Shown here: positions 7,721 through 15,228 of the stretch, in pieces
Layout of the letters: every line of letters begins with the position of its first letter
Numbering within the stretch: position 1 is the first letter of the stretch
Origin: Loktanella sp. PT4BL
GTDB lineage: Bacteria > Pseudomonadota > Alphaproteobacteria > Rhodobacterales > Rhodobacteraceae
Direction: 5' to 3'
Assembly (NCBI RefSeq): GCF_003201935.1
Contig: NZ_QJJL01000008.1
Span: forward strand, 1-64,000
DNA: 64,000 nt
Translations under genes and position numbers: made by a program
The notes under the pieces: model-generated
What the model was told of the DNA's origin: nothing
What the model saw: the letters and a program-made list of their open reading frames with translations, nothing else
The model's database searches: none

Positions 7721-8455
7721 ATGATACACAATCGATCCAATAGGTCGGGGGTGATGTCGCATCATATGCGGCACACCTTGATCTTTATGACACTGGTCTT
7801 GCTGGGGGTCCTTGCGTCAGCGACCACAGCGGTGGCCCATGCCGTCACACTTGGCGATCAGGGCTATATCCAAGAAATCACCGGGGTGAACATCATCCCG
7901 TTCATCTACCTCGGTGCAAAACATATGGTCACGGGATATGACCACATCCTGTTTCTCATGGGTGTGATCTTCTTTCTCTACGGCATGAAAGAAATCGGCA
8001 TCTACGTCACTTTGTTTGCTGTGGGCCACTCGACCACAATGCTCGCAGGCGTCTGGTTCAACTTTGGCATCAACAGCTACATAATTGACGCGATCATCGG
8101 GTTTTCAGTGGCGTACAAAGCGCTGGATAATCTGGGTGCATTCCAGAAATGGTTCGGCGTCCAGCCCAACACCAAAATGGCAACGCTGATCTTCGGGTTC
8201 CTGCATGGCTTTGGTCTGGCATCCAAGATCATCGACTATGATATTTCGCCAGACGGGCTTTTGCCGAACCTTATCGCCTTCAATGTTGGCGTTGAAATCG
8301 GCCAGCTTCTCGCGCTTGCAGCCATTTTGGTCGTGATGACCCGTTGGCGGGCAACCCCTTCGTTCGTGCGCCAAGCCTACGGTGCCAATGTTCTCATGAT
8401 GGTCGCTGGCTTCACCCTGATGGGGTTTCAGATTGCTGGCTACATCGTCACTTAA
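7721..8455 (+). CDS. HupE/UreJ-type nickel/cobalt permease
   Basis: About 244 residues with a cleavable signal (ending TTAVAHA) and roughly six further membrane helices. Diagnostic HupE/UreJ_2 motifs are present: GYDHILFLMGV, AVGHSTTMLAG and FLHGFGLASK, whose histidines and acidic residues line the metal path. An alternative TTG two codons upstream and an ATG at 7754 are possible starts. The family moves Ni or Co across the inner membrane. Its association with a DmeR-like repressor and an efflux pump suggests it takes part in metal homeostasis in the module, rather than uptake for a hydrogenase or urease, neither of which is encoded nearby. Confidence 0.85.
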   Translation: MIHNRSNRSGVMSHHMRHTLIFMTLVLLGVLASATTAVAHAVTLGDQGYIQEITGVNIIPFIYLGAKHMVTGYDHILFLMGVIFFLYGMKEIGIYVTLFAVGHSTTMLAGVWFNFGINSYIIDAIIGFSVAYKALDNLGAFQKWFGVQPNTKMATLIFGFLHGFGLASKIIDYDISPDGLLPNLIAFNVGVEIGQLLALAAILVVMTRWRATPSFVRQAYGANVLMMVAGFTLMGFQIAGYIVT

Positions 8456-8470
8456 TACTCGGAGATACCA

Positions 8471-9304
8471 ATGAACAAAAATTTTGACATCGGTAGGGCA
8501 CCAGTCCCACCCCTTCGCGCTGAGCCACGCTCCAGCAAAATGCCATCACAAGACGGACATATCCGCGGTATTCCGTCCTCCTCGGGTGGTTTGATCCGTG
8601 CGACGATTGGATCAGCCATAGCGGCTGGCGCAATTTTGACCCTGTTTTGGCTTCCTGCCGAATACGGGATTGATGCGACGGGTTTGGGCCGTGTTATGGG
8701 CCTCACCCAAATGGGCGAGATCAAGCAACAGCTTTATGCCGAAGCGGCAGCAGATGACGCAGCTGCTGCGCAACCCTCACCCGTTATAATTGGATCGTCG
8801 ACTACGACTGCAACAGACCAACAGGTCCTTGAACGACTTGCAGGCATCGAAGCTCAGATTGCGGCCATCGCGGCGGTGGTCGGCACGGTGCCTGCTTCGC
8901 CCCTGGTAGCTTCCCAACAAAATGTGACGTCTCCAGATGTCGTTGCTGTGGCCCCAGAGCCAGCCACACCAGTAGCAGCGGTTGATACAGGTTGGCGCGA
9001 TGAGGTCAGCTACACGCTGGAGCCCACAGAAGGCGTGGAAGTTAAGCTGGTGATGGAAGAAGGTGCTGTCGCCGTGTTTGAGTGGACCGCCAATGGAGCA
9101 GTTGTGAACTATGATACCCATGCTGACGGGGGTGGGCAGGGCACAGTGTCTTACGAACAAGGCCGAGGTGTCGCAGACCAAACGGGCGAGCTTGTCGCTG
9201 CTTTTACGGGAAATCATGGGTGGTTTTGGCGCAATCGCACCGATGCTCCAGTATTGCTCACACTGCGGACACGCGGGGATTACAGTGAGATGAAGTTGCC
9301 TTGA
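8471..9304 (+). CDS. Membrane-anchored periplasmic protein (transmembrane anchor protein)
   Basis: A 277-residue protein with one N-terminal membrane helix (GLIRATIGSAIAAGAILTLFWL), an Ala/Pro-rich linker with a short coiled segment (LERLAGIEAQIAAIAAVVG) and a C-terminal beta-rich domain from about residue 175 (WRDEVSYTLEPTEGVEVKLVMEEG, quoted in parts), ending in GNHGWFWRNRT. Proteins of this architecture commonly follow HupE-like genes and are labelled transmembrane anchor proteins; their molecular role is not known. It starts 15 bases after the permease and closes the Ni/Co arm before a terminator-like hairpin. Confidence 0.7.
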   Translation: MNKNFDIGRAPVPPLRAEPRSSKMPSQDGHIRGIPSSSGGLIRATIGSAIAAGAILTLFWLPAEYGIDATGLGRVMGLTQMGEIKQQLYAEAAADDAAAAQPSPVIIGSSTTTATDQQVLERLAGIEAQIAAIAAVVGTVPASPLVASQQNVTSPDVVAVAPEPATPVAAVDTGWRDEVSYTLEPTEGVEVKLVMEEGAVAVFEWTANGAVVNYDTHADGGGQGTVSYEQGRGVADQTGELVAAFTGNHGWFWRNRTDAPVLLTLRTRGDYSEMKLP

Positions 9305-9310
9305 AAGAAC

Positions 9311-9340
9311 AATGGCCCCGGCAGCATCGTGGGGGCCATT
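9311..9340 (+). terminator. Hairpin after the Ni/Co module
   Basis: AATGGCCCC (9311-9319) pairs perfectly with GGGGCCATT (9332-9340). It begins six bases after the stop of the anchor protein. No T-run follows, so termination may be weak. The remaining stretch to 9537 shows no gene. Confidence 0.6.
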
Positions 9341-9537
9341 CGAAATATTAGCGAAAACCAAACAAAAAAGATCGTTTTGAACGGTTCACCGAAAGCTGCA
9401 ATTGGTGCATATGCAGCGAACTCACACTTCGTCCGACTCTTCGGACCTTGCCACCGACAGAGACGAACGGCCGGTATTTCAGTAACACAGCAGGCTCAAA
9501 TCTCTGCTGTTTGATGGCAACGCTGCCTTTGTCAGCG

Positions 9538-10233
9538 CTAGTAGTTCACCTGTTCGAAGCCGTAGTTGCCCTCATAGTCACGCCAGTCGACGAAGACAGA
9601 TCGGTGATAAATACCCGGGCAATTCTGGCCCCAACGTTCAAGTCCCAGATGGGCCTCGGGCAGGGCAGTTATGGAAGATCGGTGCCATGAAAAATCGCCT
9701 TGGGTCCCGTAGGTGCCGAGGACCACGGTCGCGCTTCGGTTGCAATCCCCATCGCGCCCGGACTCGTGCTGTCGTGCATACCGTACATCGAAGACGCGGA
9801 TGGACCGCACGAAATTGAACTCTGGCCCGCTGATATCGATGTCCGCGCGGTCCTGAACAAGCCGCAGCGTGAAGTCTGTGGGAACGAGATTATCTACTGG
9901 CAAGGACTGAAACGGTCGACGGCTGTCGGTCCGGTACAAGGCTTCAAAGATGCGGCCAGCGTTGTTTGATAGCCGATCGCTCTCATAGGAGGCGCCCATG
10001 GGACAGCGCCAGATTTGCAGCGGCGGTTCCACTGGCCAGGGCGTGATCCGCCTGATAAATTCGGCGCGAGCCCGTGCGCACGGGACGGATGCAGGCCAGC
10101 CGCCAGACAGGCACAAGAGGATCGCGCAGTCGATCGGGTATGTCTGCGCGCGGGCGGGTGCCGGCAGCGAAAAGCTTGTCACAGTCAAAGCGACAGCGAC
10201 CGAGGGGAGAAGCTTCTTGATTAGACGGTGCAT
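9538..10233 (-). CDS. Exported protein of unknown function
   Basis: A 231-residue protein with a clear signal peptide (cleavage after APARAQ) and a strong GGAGG ribosome site nine bases upstream of the ATG at 10231-10233. The mature part has several Cys near its N-terminus (YPIDCAILLCLSGGW, VPCARAR, IWRCPMG) and a Trp/Tyr-rich C-terminus (SVFVDWRDYEGNYGFEQ). The Cys arrangement suggests a disulfide-bonded periplasmic or surface protein. I recognise no domain. The upstream dyad at 10271-10286 matches the one at 126-139, linking it to the other exported orphan. It may be element backbone. Confidence 0.75.
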   Translation of the reverse strand: MHRLIKKLLPSVAVALTVTSFSLPAPARAQTYPIDCAILLCLSGGWPASVPCARARAEFIRRITPWPVEPPLQIWRCPMGASYESDRLSNNAGRIFEALYRTDSRRPFQSLPVDNLVPTDFTLRLVQDRADIDISGPEFNFVRSIRVFDVRYARQHESGRDGDCNRSATVVLGTYGTQGDFSWHRSSITALPEAHLGLERWGQNCPGIYHRSVFVDWRDYEGNYGFEQVNY

Positions 10234-10270
10234 GCTGCGAAACCTCCGGTAGAGGAGTTCAGCATACATA

Positions 10271-10286
10271 CGATAATATACTATCG
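10271..10286. promoter_or_regulatory. Dyad CGATAATATACTATCG, second copy of the TATAC palindrome
   Basis: A 16-bp inverted repeat with one mismatched pair, nearly identical to the palindrome at 126-139. It lies 38 bases upstream of the exported protein at 9538-10233, in promoter position. Confidence 0.5.
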
Positions 10287-10358
10287 CAATACTAAGTATA
10301 ACTACGCATAATGAAGTTTATGTTAAAAATAGAAGAATTAGCCAGCTTTCCTTGGCTT

Positions 10359-10928
10359 TCAGAAAATCCTGACCTGGGTTCCCACTTCTGCCAGAGCAAA
10401 AAGTTCAGCAATGTGCTCGTTGTAGAGTCCAATACAGCCGTTTGATGATTGCCGACCGATTTTGCGCGTGTCACCGGTTCCGTGCACCCGGTAATACTGC
10501 CACGACAGATAAAGTGCGTGTGTTCCAAGCGGGTTGTCAGGACCCGGCGGCCAATAGTCAGGCCATTCGGGGTTACGCTCTTTCATTGATGGAGTGGGCC
10601 GCCAACTCGGCCCCTCCACCTTCCTTATAACCTTTGTATATCCTCGGCGGGTCAACTCTTCCGAGGCAGGGACACTCGACGGGTAGAGTTTGTAGACACT
10701 TTCGTCTTCCGACCAATACTGGACTGCACGCGAGTCGATGTCGCACAAAATTGCACCGTGCTGAAGGTTATCGAAGTGGTCTTGCCAGGAATCCGCACTA
10801 AAGGACGAAATATTTCTGCGTACCGCCGAGGGCTCCTGCTCCTGAGCACGGAGAAGGGAAGGTGTTGCCAGAAGTCCGATCATAGTTGTCGAGACGAACT
10901 GGCGTCGTGTTTTCAGTGTCTTTGTCAT
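10359..10928 (-). CDS. L,D-transpeptidase (YkuD domain), copy 1
   Basis: A 189-residue exported L,D-transpeptidase. The N-terminus has a twin-arginine-like signal (TRRQFVSTTMIGLLATPSLLRAQ, in part). The YkuD catalytic signature is present: His149 in VHGTGD and Cys165 in SSNGCIGL. These enzymes make 3-3 cross-links in peptidoglycan or attach proteins to it in the periplasm. A MerR-type promoter with a CCTCTAG/CTAAAGG dyad lies at 10958-10988, so this enzyme appears metal-inducible. Two other family members are encoded at 28651-29199 and 32047-32727. L,D-transpeptidases are known targets of copper poisoning, which gives a possible reason for extra copies. Confidence 0.85.
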   Translation of the reverse strand: MTKTLKTRRQFVSTTMIGLLATPSLLRAQEQEPSAVRRNISSFSADSWQDHFDNLQHGAILCDIDSRAVQYWSEDESVYKLYPSSVPASEELTRRGYTKVIRKVEGPSWRPTPSMKERNPEWPDYWPPGPDNPLGTHALYLSWQYYRVHGTGDTRKIGRQSSNGCIGLYNEHIAELFALAEVGTQVRIF

Positions 10929-10957
10929 ATGCCTTGCCTCACTCTTTTGTTGGCTGA

Positions 10958-10988
10958 CGGATACGACCTTTAGTAGCTAGAGGTTCAA
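10958..10988 (-). promoter_or_regulatory. MerR-type promoter upstream of L,D-transpeptidase copy 1
   Basis: On the minus strand: -35 TTGAAC (10983-10988), a 19-bp spacer, -10 TATCCG (10958-10963). The dyad is CCTCTAG-CTA-CTAAAGG, with one mismatched pair. It resembles the module A operator at 3509-3539 and points at the gene starting at 10928. Confidence 0.8.
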
Positions 10989-11023
10989 CTGAAAAACGAT
11001 GACGTTCTCGTGAGGCAGCGAGT

Positions 11024-11581
11024 TTACAAGTATCGACGCGTTTCAGCGCAATAATCGCGATACTTGGAGCCGTATTGTTCATGCAGCCATGGCTCTTCCG
11101 CGAGCGGGGCAAGGGCCAGCGCGGCAACTCCAACGATGACGATAGGCCAAACCCAAGATGAGGCGAAGAAAAGACCAAAACCTATCAGGATGGACATGTC
11201 AGCAAGGTATTGCGGATGCCGCAAGAAACGGTAGAGACCCGAAGTGATCAACTCGTCTTTCGCACCGCTAGTGGCTTTCAGTCCAATGCTGAATGCTCCC
11301 CACCAGACAATCAGATTTCCGGTTGCGATCAAGAACGGCCCGACCGCCCAACGGAGCGCGTTGGTCATAGAAGCGGATTTCCAATCCAAAATGCCCAAAC
11401 CGATCACCGCCCCAAACACGGCCAATGTGAGTCCCCATGCAATGTTTGGTATGACTGAATGCTCTCTGTTTGGAGGCCAGATGCGCTCGGACGGGCGGGC
11501 GATCGACCAAAGGAGCGCACCAATCAAAACCAGACCGGACAGCAGGCCAATGACCACTAGTATGCCTTGGGCACTCGTCAT
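11024..11581 (-). CDS. Isoprenylcysteine carboxyl methyltransferase / PEMT-like membrane protein (module B)
   Basis: A 185-residue paralogue of the protein at 4976-5524. It shares the N-terminal helix followed by ARPSERIWPPNREH, the LYRFLRHPQYLADM signature and the C-terminal EEPWLHEQYG...ETRRYL. It has about five membrane segments and is probably a SAM-dependent methyltransferase on a membrane substrate. Its ATG overlaps the stop of the upstream canonical CDF gene (11578-11581), so it is the last gene of module B. That the methyltransferase is kept in both modules argues it is functionally tied to the metal response. Confidence 0.8.
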   Translation of the reverse strand: MTSAQGILVVIGLLSGLVLIGALLWSIARPSERIWPPNREHSVIPNIAWGLTLAVFGAVIGLGILDWKSASMTNALRWAVGPFLIATGNLIVWWGAFSIGLKATSGAKDELITSGLYRFLRHPQYLADMSILIGFGLFFASSWVWPIVIVGVAALALAPLAEEPWLHEQYGSKYRDYCAETRRYL

Positions 11582-12495
11582 GGGCGGTGCCCGAATACCT
11601 GCGCCTCCTGATGCGCATTGTCGCTCGCTTCGAATTCAAGCGTGGAATGCTCGATTGAGAAACGTTCATGCAGCACCGATTTGACGTTTTCTTTAATCTT
11701 GTCGGCCTCACCCATCCTTTCGCGTTCGACGACTATATGGCAGTCCAATGCCGCAGCGTGCTCCTGCATTTGCCACAGGTGGACATGATGCACGTCCACA
11801 ACGCCATCGACACTCTGGATCGCTCTGACTACGTCATTTCCATCAATATCTGGTGGGCTCCCAAGCATCAGGGTTCGAATTGGGCCCCCTATTTCGGTGA
11901 AGGACAAATACAGGATGTAGAGCGCGATGCCGATGGTGATGGCCGGATCAACCCAACGCATTTCATAGAGTATGATGAGCGTCCCGCCGACTATGACGGC
12001 CACTGAAGCCAACGCATCCGAAAGGTTGTGGAGAAAAAGCGCACGGATGTTCACGCTCCCCTTCTGCATCGAATAGGTCAGCATTGCGGTCAGCGTGTCG
12101 ACCACAAGCGCGATTCCACCGAGAATGACGACGGTCCACCCCATGACTTCGGGTGGATCAATCATGCGCATGCCACCTTCGTAGATCAGATAGAAGCCGA
12201 TCACGATGAGGGTGGTGTAGTTGATCAGGGCTGCGACGATTTCGACCCGGCCATATCCGAAGGTCATGCGCTCATCAGCCGGGCGGCGCGCGATCCTGCG
12301 CGCGGCAAAGGCAATGACAAGCGAAGCCATATCGGAAAAGTTGTGCAGCGCATCGGCGATCAGTGCCAGACTACCCGAGAATATGCCCCCGACGATCTGC
12401 GCAACGGTAAGAAGCCCGTTCGCCCAGATGGCGATGGCAACCCGCCGGTCCCCAGAATTCGGATCGATATGCGCGTGCCCGTGGTCATGTAGCAT
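11578..12495 (-). CDS. Cation diffusion facilitator, CzcD/ZitB type
   Basis: A 305-residue classical CDF exporter: a His-rich N-terminus (LHDHGHAHID), six membrane helices and a cytoplasmic C-terminal ferredoxin-like domain (VVDVHHVHLWQMQEHAAALDCHIVV, in part). Both canonical metal-site motifs are intact, HNFSD in TM2 and HNLSD in TM5. It exports Zn, Cd or Co from the cytoplasm in exchange for protons. It overlaps the upstream transglutaminase gene by 11 bases and the downstream methyltransferase by four. Module A has no equivalent, so module B combines a canonical and an atypical CDF. Confidence 0.9.
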   Translation of the reverse strand: MLHDHGHAHIDPNSGDRRVAIAIWANGLLTVAQIVGGIFSGSLALIADALHNFSDMASLVIAFAARRIARRPADERMTFGYGRVEIVAALINYTTLIVIGFYLIYEGGMRMIDPPEVMGWTVVILGGIALVVDTLTAMLTYSMQKGSVNIRALFLHNLSDALASVAVIVGGTLIILYEMRWVDPAITIGIALYILYLSFTEIGGPIRTLMLGSPPDIDGNDVVRAIQSVDGVVDVHHVHLWQMQEHAAALDCHIVVERERMGEADKIKENVKSVLHERFSIEHSTLEFEASDNAHQEAQVFGHRP

Positions 12496-13240
12496 TGGCA
12501 GGCTCCGCGTGCGCGTGTGTCGCGCGTCGGTCAGTCTTCAGGCGGCCGCTGCGGAAACCACGTACGCGCGCATTCATCCAGTGGCGTATTATATGACGGT
12601 AAAGGGCGCCACGCAGCCATCCAAAGGATTGCTCATGGGACAAATAGAAGGCGTCCGGCGTATCGTACACGCCAAAATCTTGCACAATGCCGGTTTTCTG
12701 AATGTAGGTATCTTCTCCGTTCCAGGCGACGGGAGGCGCGCCAAGGCAATCCGTGCCCGCGCCATAACCGCAGAGACTTTCTGTGTCCGAGAATGACGTT
12801 TGCAGGACATCGAGGAAAGCGTCATCCAGGATGAAGCCTTCAAGGTTGATCCAGGCACCTTGAAATTCGATCTCGACCCATGAGTGGAGAATTTCCTGCG
12901 GAGCAAGCGGATACACCAGCTCAGGGACAACACCGCGCTGCAAGCCTTTGTGGATCGTAAACCCATGTAAACGACAGCGAATACCAACACCGCGTAGCAA
13001 TGCCATCAAGAGCGTGCCTTTGGTATTGCACTGCCCGTAGCCGTCAGAAAGCACCTCGGATGCGGGGATATCGTCAGCTCGATTGTATCCGAACGCGATT
13101 TCATTCCGAACGAAATCATAGGCGGCTCCGATCCGATCGTATTCGGATAAGCCGCGCCAGCTGCGGTTCTCAATTAGATGCGCAAGAGGCGCGGCCTCAA
13201 AATCCAGTAGTTTGGTGGGTACAAGTAGGGGGTCGGTCAT
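12485..13240 (-). CDS. Transglutaminase-like protein (module B)
   Basis: A 251-residue homologue of 3568-4338, similar over the whole length. Cys71 (DGYGQCNTKG) and His119 (ILHSWVEI) are conserved, but the third triad position is Asn132 (INLEG), where the module A protein has Asp. Papain-type enzymes use Asn there, so activity is still possible. No signal peptide is seen. It is directly behind its own MerR-type promoter (13276-13306) and overlaps the canonical CDF gene. Its substrate is unknown; joint occurrence with metal exporters and a methyltransferase in both modules is the main clue. Confidence 0.85.
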   Translation of the reverse strand: MTDPLLVPTKLLDFEAAPLAHLIENRSWRGLSEYDRIGAAYDFVRNEIAFGYNRADDIPASEVLSDGYGQCNTKGTLLMALLRGVGIRCRLHGFTIHKGLQRGVVPELVYPLAPQEILHSWVEIEFQGAWINLEGFILDDAFLDVLQTSFSDTESLCGYGAGTDCLGAPPVAWNGEDTYIQKTGIVQDFGVYDTPDAFYLSHEQSFGWLRGALYRHIIRHWMNARVRGFRSGRLKTDRRATHAHAEPANAT

Positions 13241-13275
13241 ATGTAACGGGTCGCTCCTCGAATCGTCTTAGAACA

Positions 13276-13306
13276 AGACTAATTGCTATAGTCACTGTAG
13301 CTTCAA
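13276..13306 (-). promoter_or_regulatory. MerR-type promoter inside module B
   Basis: On the minus strand: -35 TTGAAG (13301-13306), a 19-bp spacer, -10 TAGTCT (13276-13281), dyad CTACAGT-G-ACTATAG. It lies between the short CDF gene and the transglutaminase-like gene and points at the latter, giving the second half of module B its own metal-responsive start. Confidence 0.8.
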
Positions 13307-13335
13307 TCCTTTCTTTTAGAAAAAATCTCCCGCAA

Positions 13336-13965
13336 CTATTTGCCCGTATGAACTGCTTTGTGGTGTTCGCCGTGTGCGTCGCGCAGAATGTCGATACCTC
13401 CCCAGGCCGCGATCCCGGCGACAATCACGCCGACGACGAGGTCCGGCCAGTTGGTTCCCAGCCAGGCGACGAGGCCGCCAGCCACGACGATTCCGAGGTT
13501 CGCGGCGAAATCGTTGTAACTGAAGGTGTTGGCCGCGCGGATGTTGACATCCGGATCTTTGAGCTTAGCGAGCAGCCAGACGCAGACTGCGTTGATAGCC
13601 GCCGCGATCAGGGCCATGGCGATCATGATCGTCCCGAGCGGATCTGACCCGCCGATGTAGCGGCGCCATGCATCGTAAAGGATACCAGCGGCGAACAGGA
13701 TCAGCAGCCCGCCGGAAACGTTCGCCGCCCCGCGTTTCCATTTGGCGGATCGGGACAAAGCGAAAAGGCTGATCGCGTAGACGAAGCTGTCGGAAAGGTT
13801 ATCGAGCCCGTTGGCTATCAGGGCACTTGAGTCGCCGAAGGCGCCTGTTGCGAAAAAGGCCACGGCCAAACCGATATTGAGCGCCAGAACGATCAAAAGT
13901 GTCCGTCTCTCCATTGAATCTTGTCTAGCGGCCATGTTGTGGTTCCAGTTTGTGTTGTACGACAC
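13336..13965 (-). CDS. Short atypical CDF-like cation transporter (module B)
   Basis: A 209-residue homologue of 4338-4976. TM2 reads GLDNLSDSF (DxxxD) and TM5 reads SYNDFAANLG, so the usual HxxxD is again a DxxxN pattern. The C-terminal cytoplasmic domain is absent and the tail is HGEHHKAVH. I took the GTG at 13965, with GGAAG seven bases upstream; an ATG at 13935 is an alternative. It lies 52 bases downstream of the MerR gene and is probably co-transcribed with it. Likely an inner-membrane divalent-metal transporter of unproven substrate. Confidence 0.75.
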   Translation of the reverse strand: MSYNTNWNHNMAARQDSMERRTLLIVLALNIGLAVAFFATGAFGDSSALIANGLDNLSDSFVYAISLFALSRSAKWKRGAANVSGGLLILFAAGILYDAWRRYIGGSDPLGTIMIAMALIAAAINAVCVWLLAKLKDPDVNIRAANTFSYNDFAANLGIVVAGGLVAWLGTNWPDLVVGVIVAGIAAWGGIDILRDAHGEHHKAVHTGK

Positions 13966-14017
13966 AATAACTTCCGCGGCTGATTTGCGTTCCAGCCGGG
14001 ATGTTGGCTGACTTCCT

Positions 14018-14446
14018 TCAGGCCCCGATTTCCTCGTGCTCGGTCAAGCATTCAGAATGGTCCCGCAAGACTTCCAAAACACGGCAATCGGAGGATTTTC
14101 CACCGCTGCACTCATGCACCATCCGCTTGAGCTCTTTTTGAAGCGCTTCTAGCCTGGCCATTCTTTGCTCGACCTGAATGAGCTGGCGCCGCGCGATGGC
14201 GTCTGCCTCATGGCAGGGCCGGTTCGGATCATCGGAAAGATCCAAAAGCTCACGAATGGCATCCAGTGAAAAGCCGAGCTGACGGGCATGCCGGACAAAC
14301 GACAAGCGGTCGAGTTGCGTTTCATCATAACGTCGCTGACCGCCTGCGGTTCTTCCGGGCTGTGGCATCAGACCAATTTCCTCGTAATAACGAATGGTCT
14401 GCACCTTTGTACCAGTCTTTTTGCCGAGTGTTCCGATCGTGAGCAT
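14018..14446 (-). CDS. MerR-family metal regulator, ZntR/CadR/PbrR-like (module B)
   Basis: A 142-residue paralogue of the module A regulator: HTH LTIGTLGKKTGTKVQTIRYYEEIGL (in part), dimerisation helix, and Cys78 (NRPCHE), Cys113, Cys121 and Cys133. The helix Cys and the spaced C-terminal Cys pair put it with divalent-metal sensors, not CueR. The start is the ATG at 14444-14446. It is divergent from the SCO-to-CtaG run, whose MerR-type promoter lies 110 bases away, and upstream of the short CDF gene. It may control the module B, SCO and other TTGAAC-type promoters, possibly in overlap with the module A regulator. Confidence 0.9.
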   Translation of the reverse strand: MLTIGTLGKKTGTKVQTIRYYEEIGLMPQPGRTAGGQRRYDETQLDRLSFVRHARQLGFSLDAIRELLDLSDDPNRPCHEADAIARRQLIQVEQRMARLEALQKELKRMVHECSGGKSSDCRVLEVLRDHSECLTEHEEIGA

Positions 14447-14555
14447 ATACAAGCCTCTTGAATGTGAAGCGACTGTAGGTTTACTGGGTGGGACTTGCAA
14501 GGAGCAGCCCTTACTCACAAGCGCGTGATTCAGCGACATACAAGGAAAAAGAGGA

Positions 14556-14586
14556 TTGAACCTCTAGTTGCTGGAGGATGTAGACG
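14556..14586 (+). promoter_or_regulatory. MerR-type promoter of the SCO-to-CtaG run
   Basis: -35 TTGAAC (14556-14561), a 19-bp spacer, -10 TAGACG (14581-14586), dyad CCTCTAG-TTG-CTGGAGG with one mismatched pair. It points at the twelve-gene run starting at 14624. Confidence 0.85.
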
Positions 14587-14623
14587 CACACGAAATGAAA
14601 GAATCACGGGCGGGCAGATAGCA

Positions 14624-15223
14624 TTGAAACTGACGGCATTTCAGAAAGCACTATGGGGTCTGACGGGCATTGCAACGCTGGCTTTTGCTTGGCTACTGTT
14701 TTGGTCAGACTTTAGGGCAGATTTATCTGGTGATGGTGAATCAGCATTTCGAGCCGCTTTCGAGCTGACCGACCATCGCGGTATGGTCCAAACAGAAGAT
14801 GATTTCTCGGGGCGCTGGATGCTTGTGTTCTTCGGCTTTACAAATTGTCCTGACATTTGCCCAACTACGCTGTCTGAGGTAGCGGCCGTGATGGATGGTC
14901 TCGGGAACGAGGCGGGTAAGGTTCAGCCCATTTTTGTTACCATCGATCCCGAACGCGACACGCCCAGTGTCCTCGCAGAATACGTGCAACTGTTCGACGC
15001 GGGGATCATTGGCCTTACCGGCACTTCGCAACAAATCGCGGAGACATCCGAATCTTTCCCAATCTTCTTTGAACGTATCGAAGAAGCGTCTGCGCCGGGT
15101 GGCTACACGATGGGGCACACGTCGCATCTTTTCCTTTTTGACCCTGAAGCAGGTTTTGCGGATTCTTGGTCTTATGGGACCCCAGCAGAAGAAATCCTTG
15201 CCGATCTGAAAGCGAGGATCTAA
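14624..15223 (+). CDS. SCO1/SenC-family copper chaperone/thiol oxidoreductase, copy 1
   Basis: About 199 residues with an N-terminal membrane anchor (ALWGLTGIATLAFAWLLFW) and a periplasmic thioredoxin-like domain. The copper/thiol motif is FTNCPDICPTT (Cys75, Cys79) and the conserved His is in MGHTSHLFLFD. SCO proteins deliver or reduce the CuA site of cytochrome oxidase. The frame has no ATG downstream of the promoter; the TTG at 14624 is the likely start, with only a weak GGGCGGG upstream. Upstream in-frame codons lie inside the MerR promoter. It is the first gene of a continuous operon to 23651. A second SCO is encoded at 16792. Confidence 0.85.
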   Translation: MKLTAFQKALWGLTGIATLAFAWLLFWSDFRADLSGDGESAFRAAFELTDHRGMVQTEDDFSGRWMLVFFGFTNCPDICPTTLSEVAAVMDGLGNEAGKVQPIFVTIDPERDTPSVLAEYVQLFDAGIIGLTGTSQQIAETSESFPIFFERIEEASAPGGYTMGHTSHLFLFDPEAGFADSWSYGTPAEEILADLKARI

Positions 15224-15228
15224 CAAGC

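Noticed and set aside
12485-12495. Possible frameshift between the transglutaminase and canonical CDF genes
   Set aside because: The 11-base overlap joins two complete proteins of normal length, so it is ordinary coupling.
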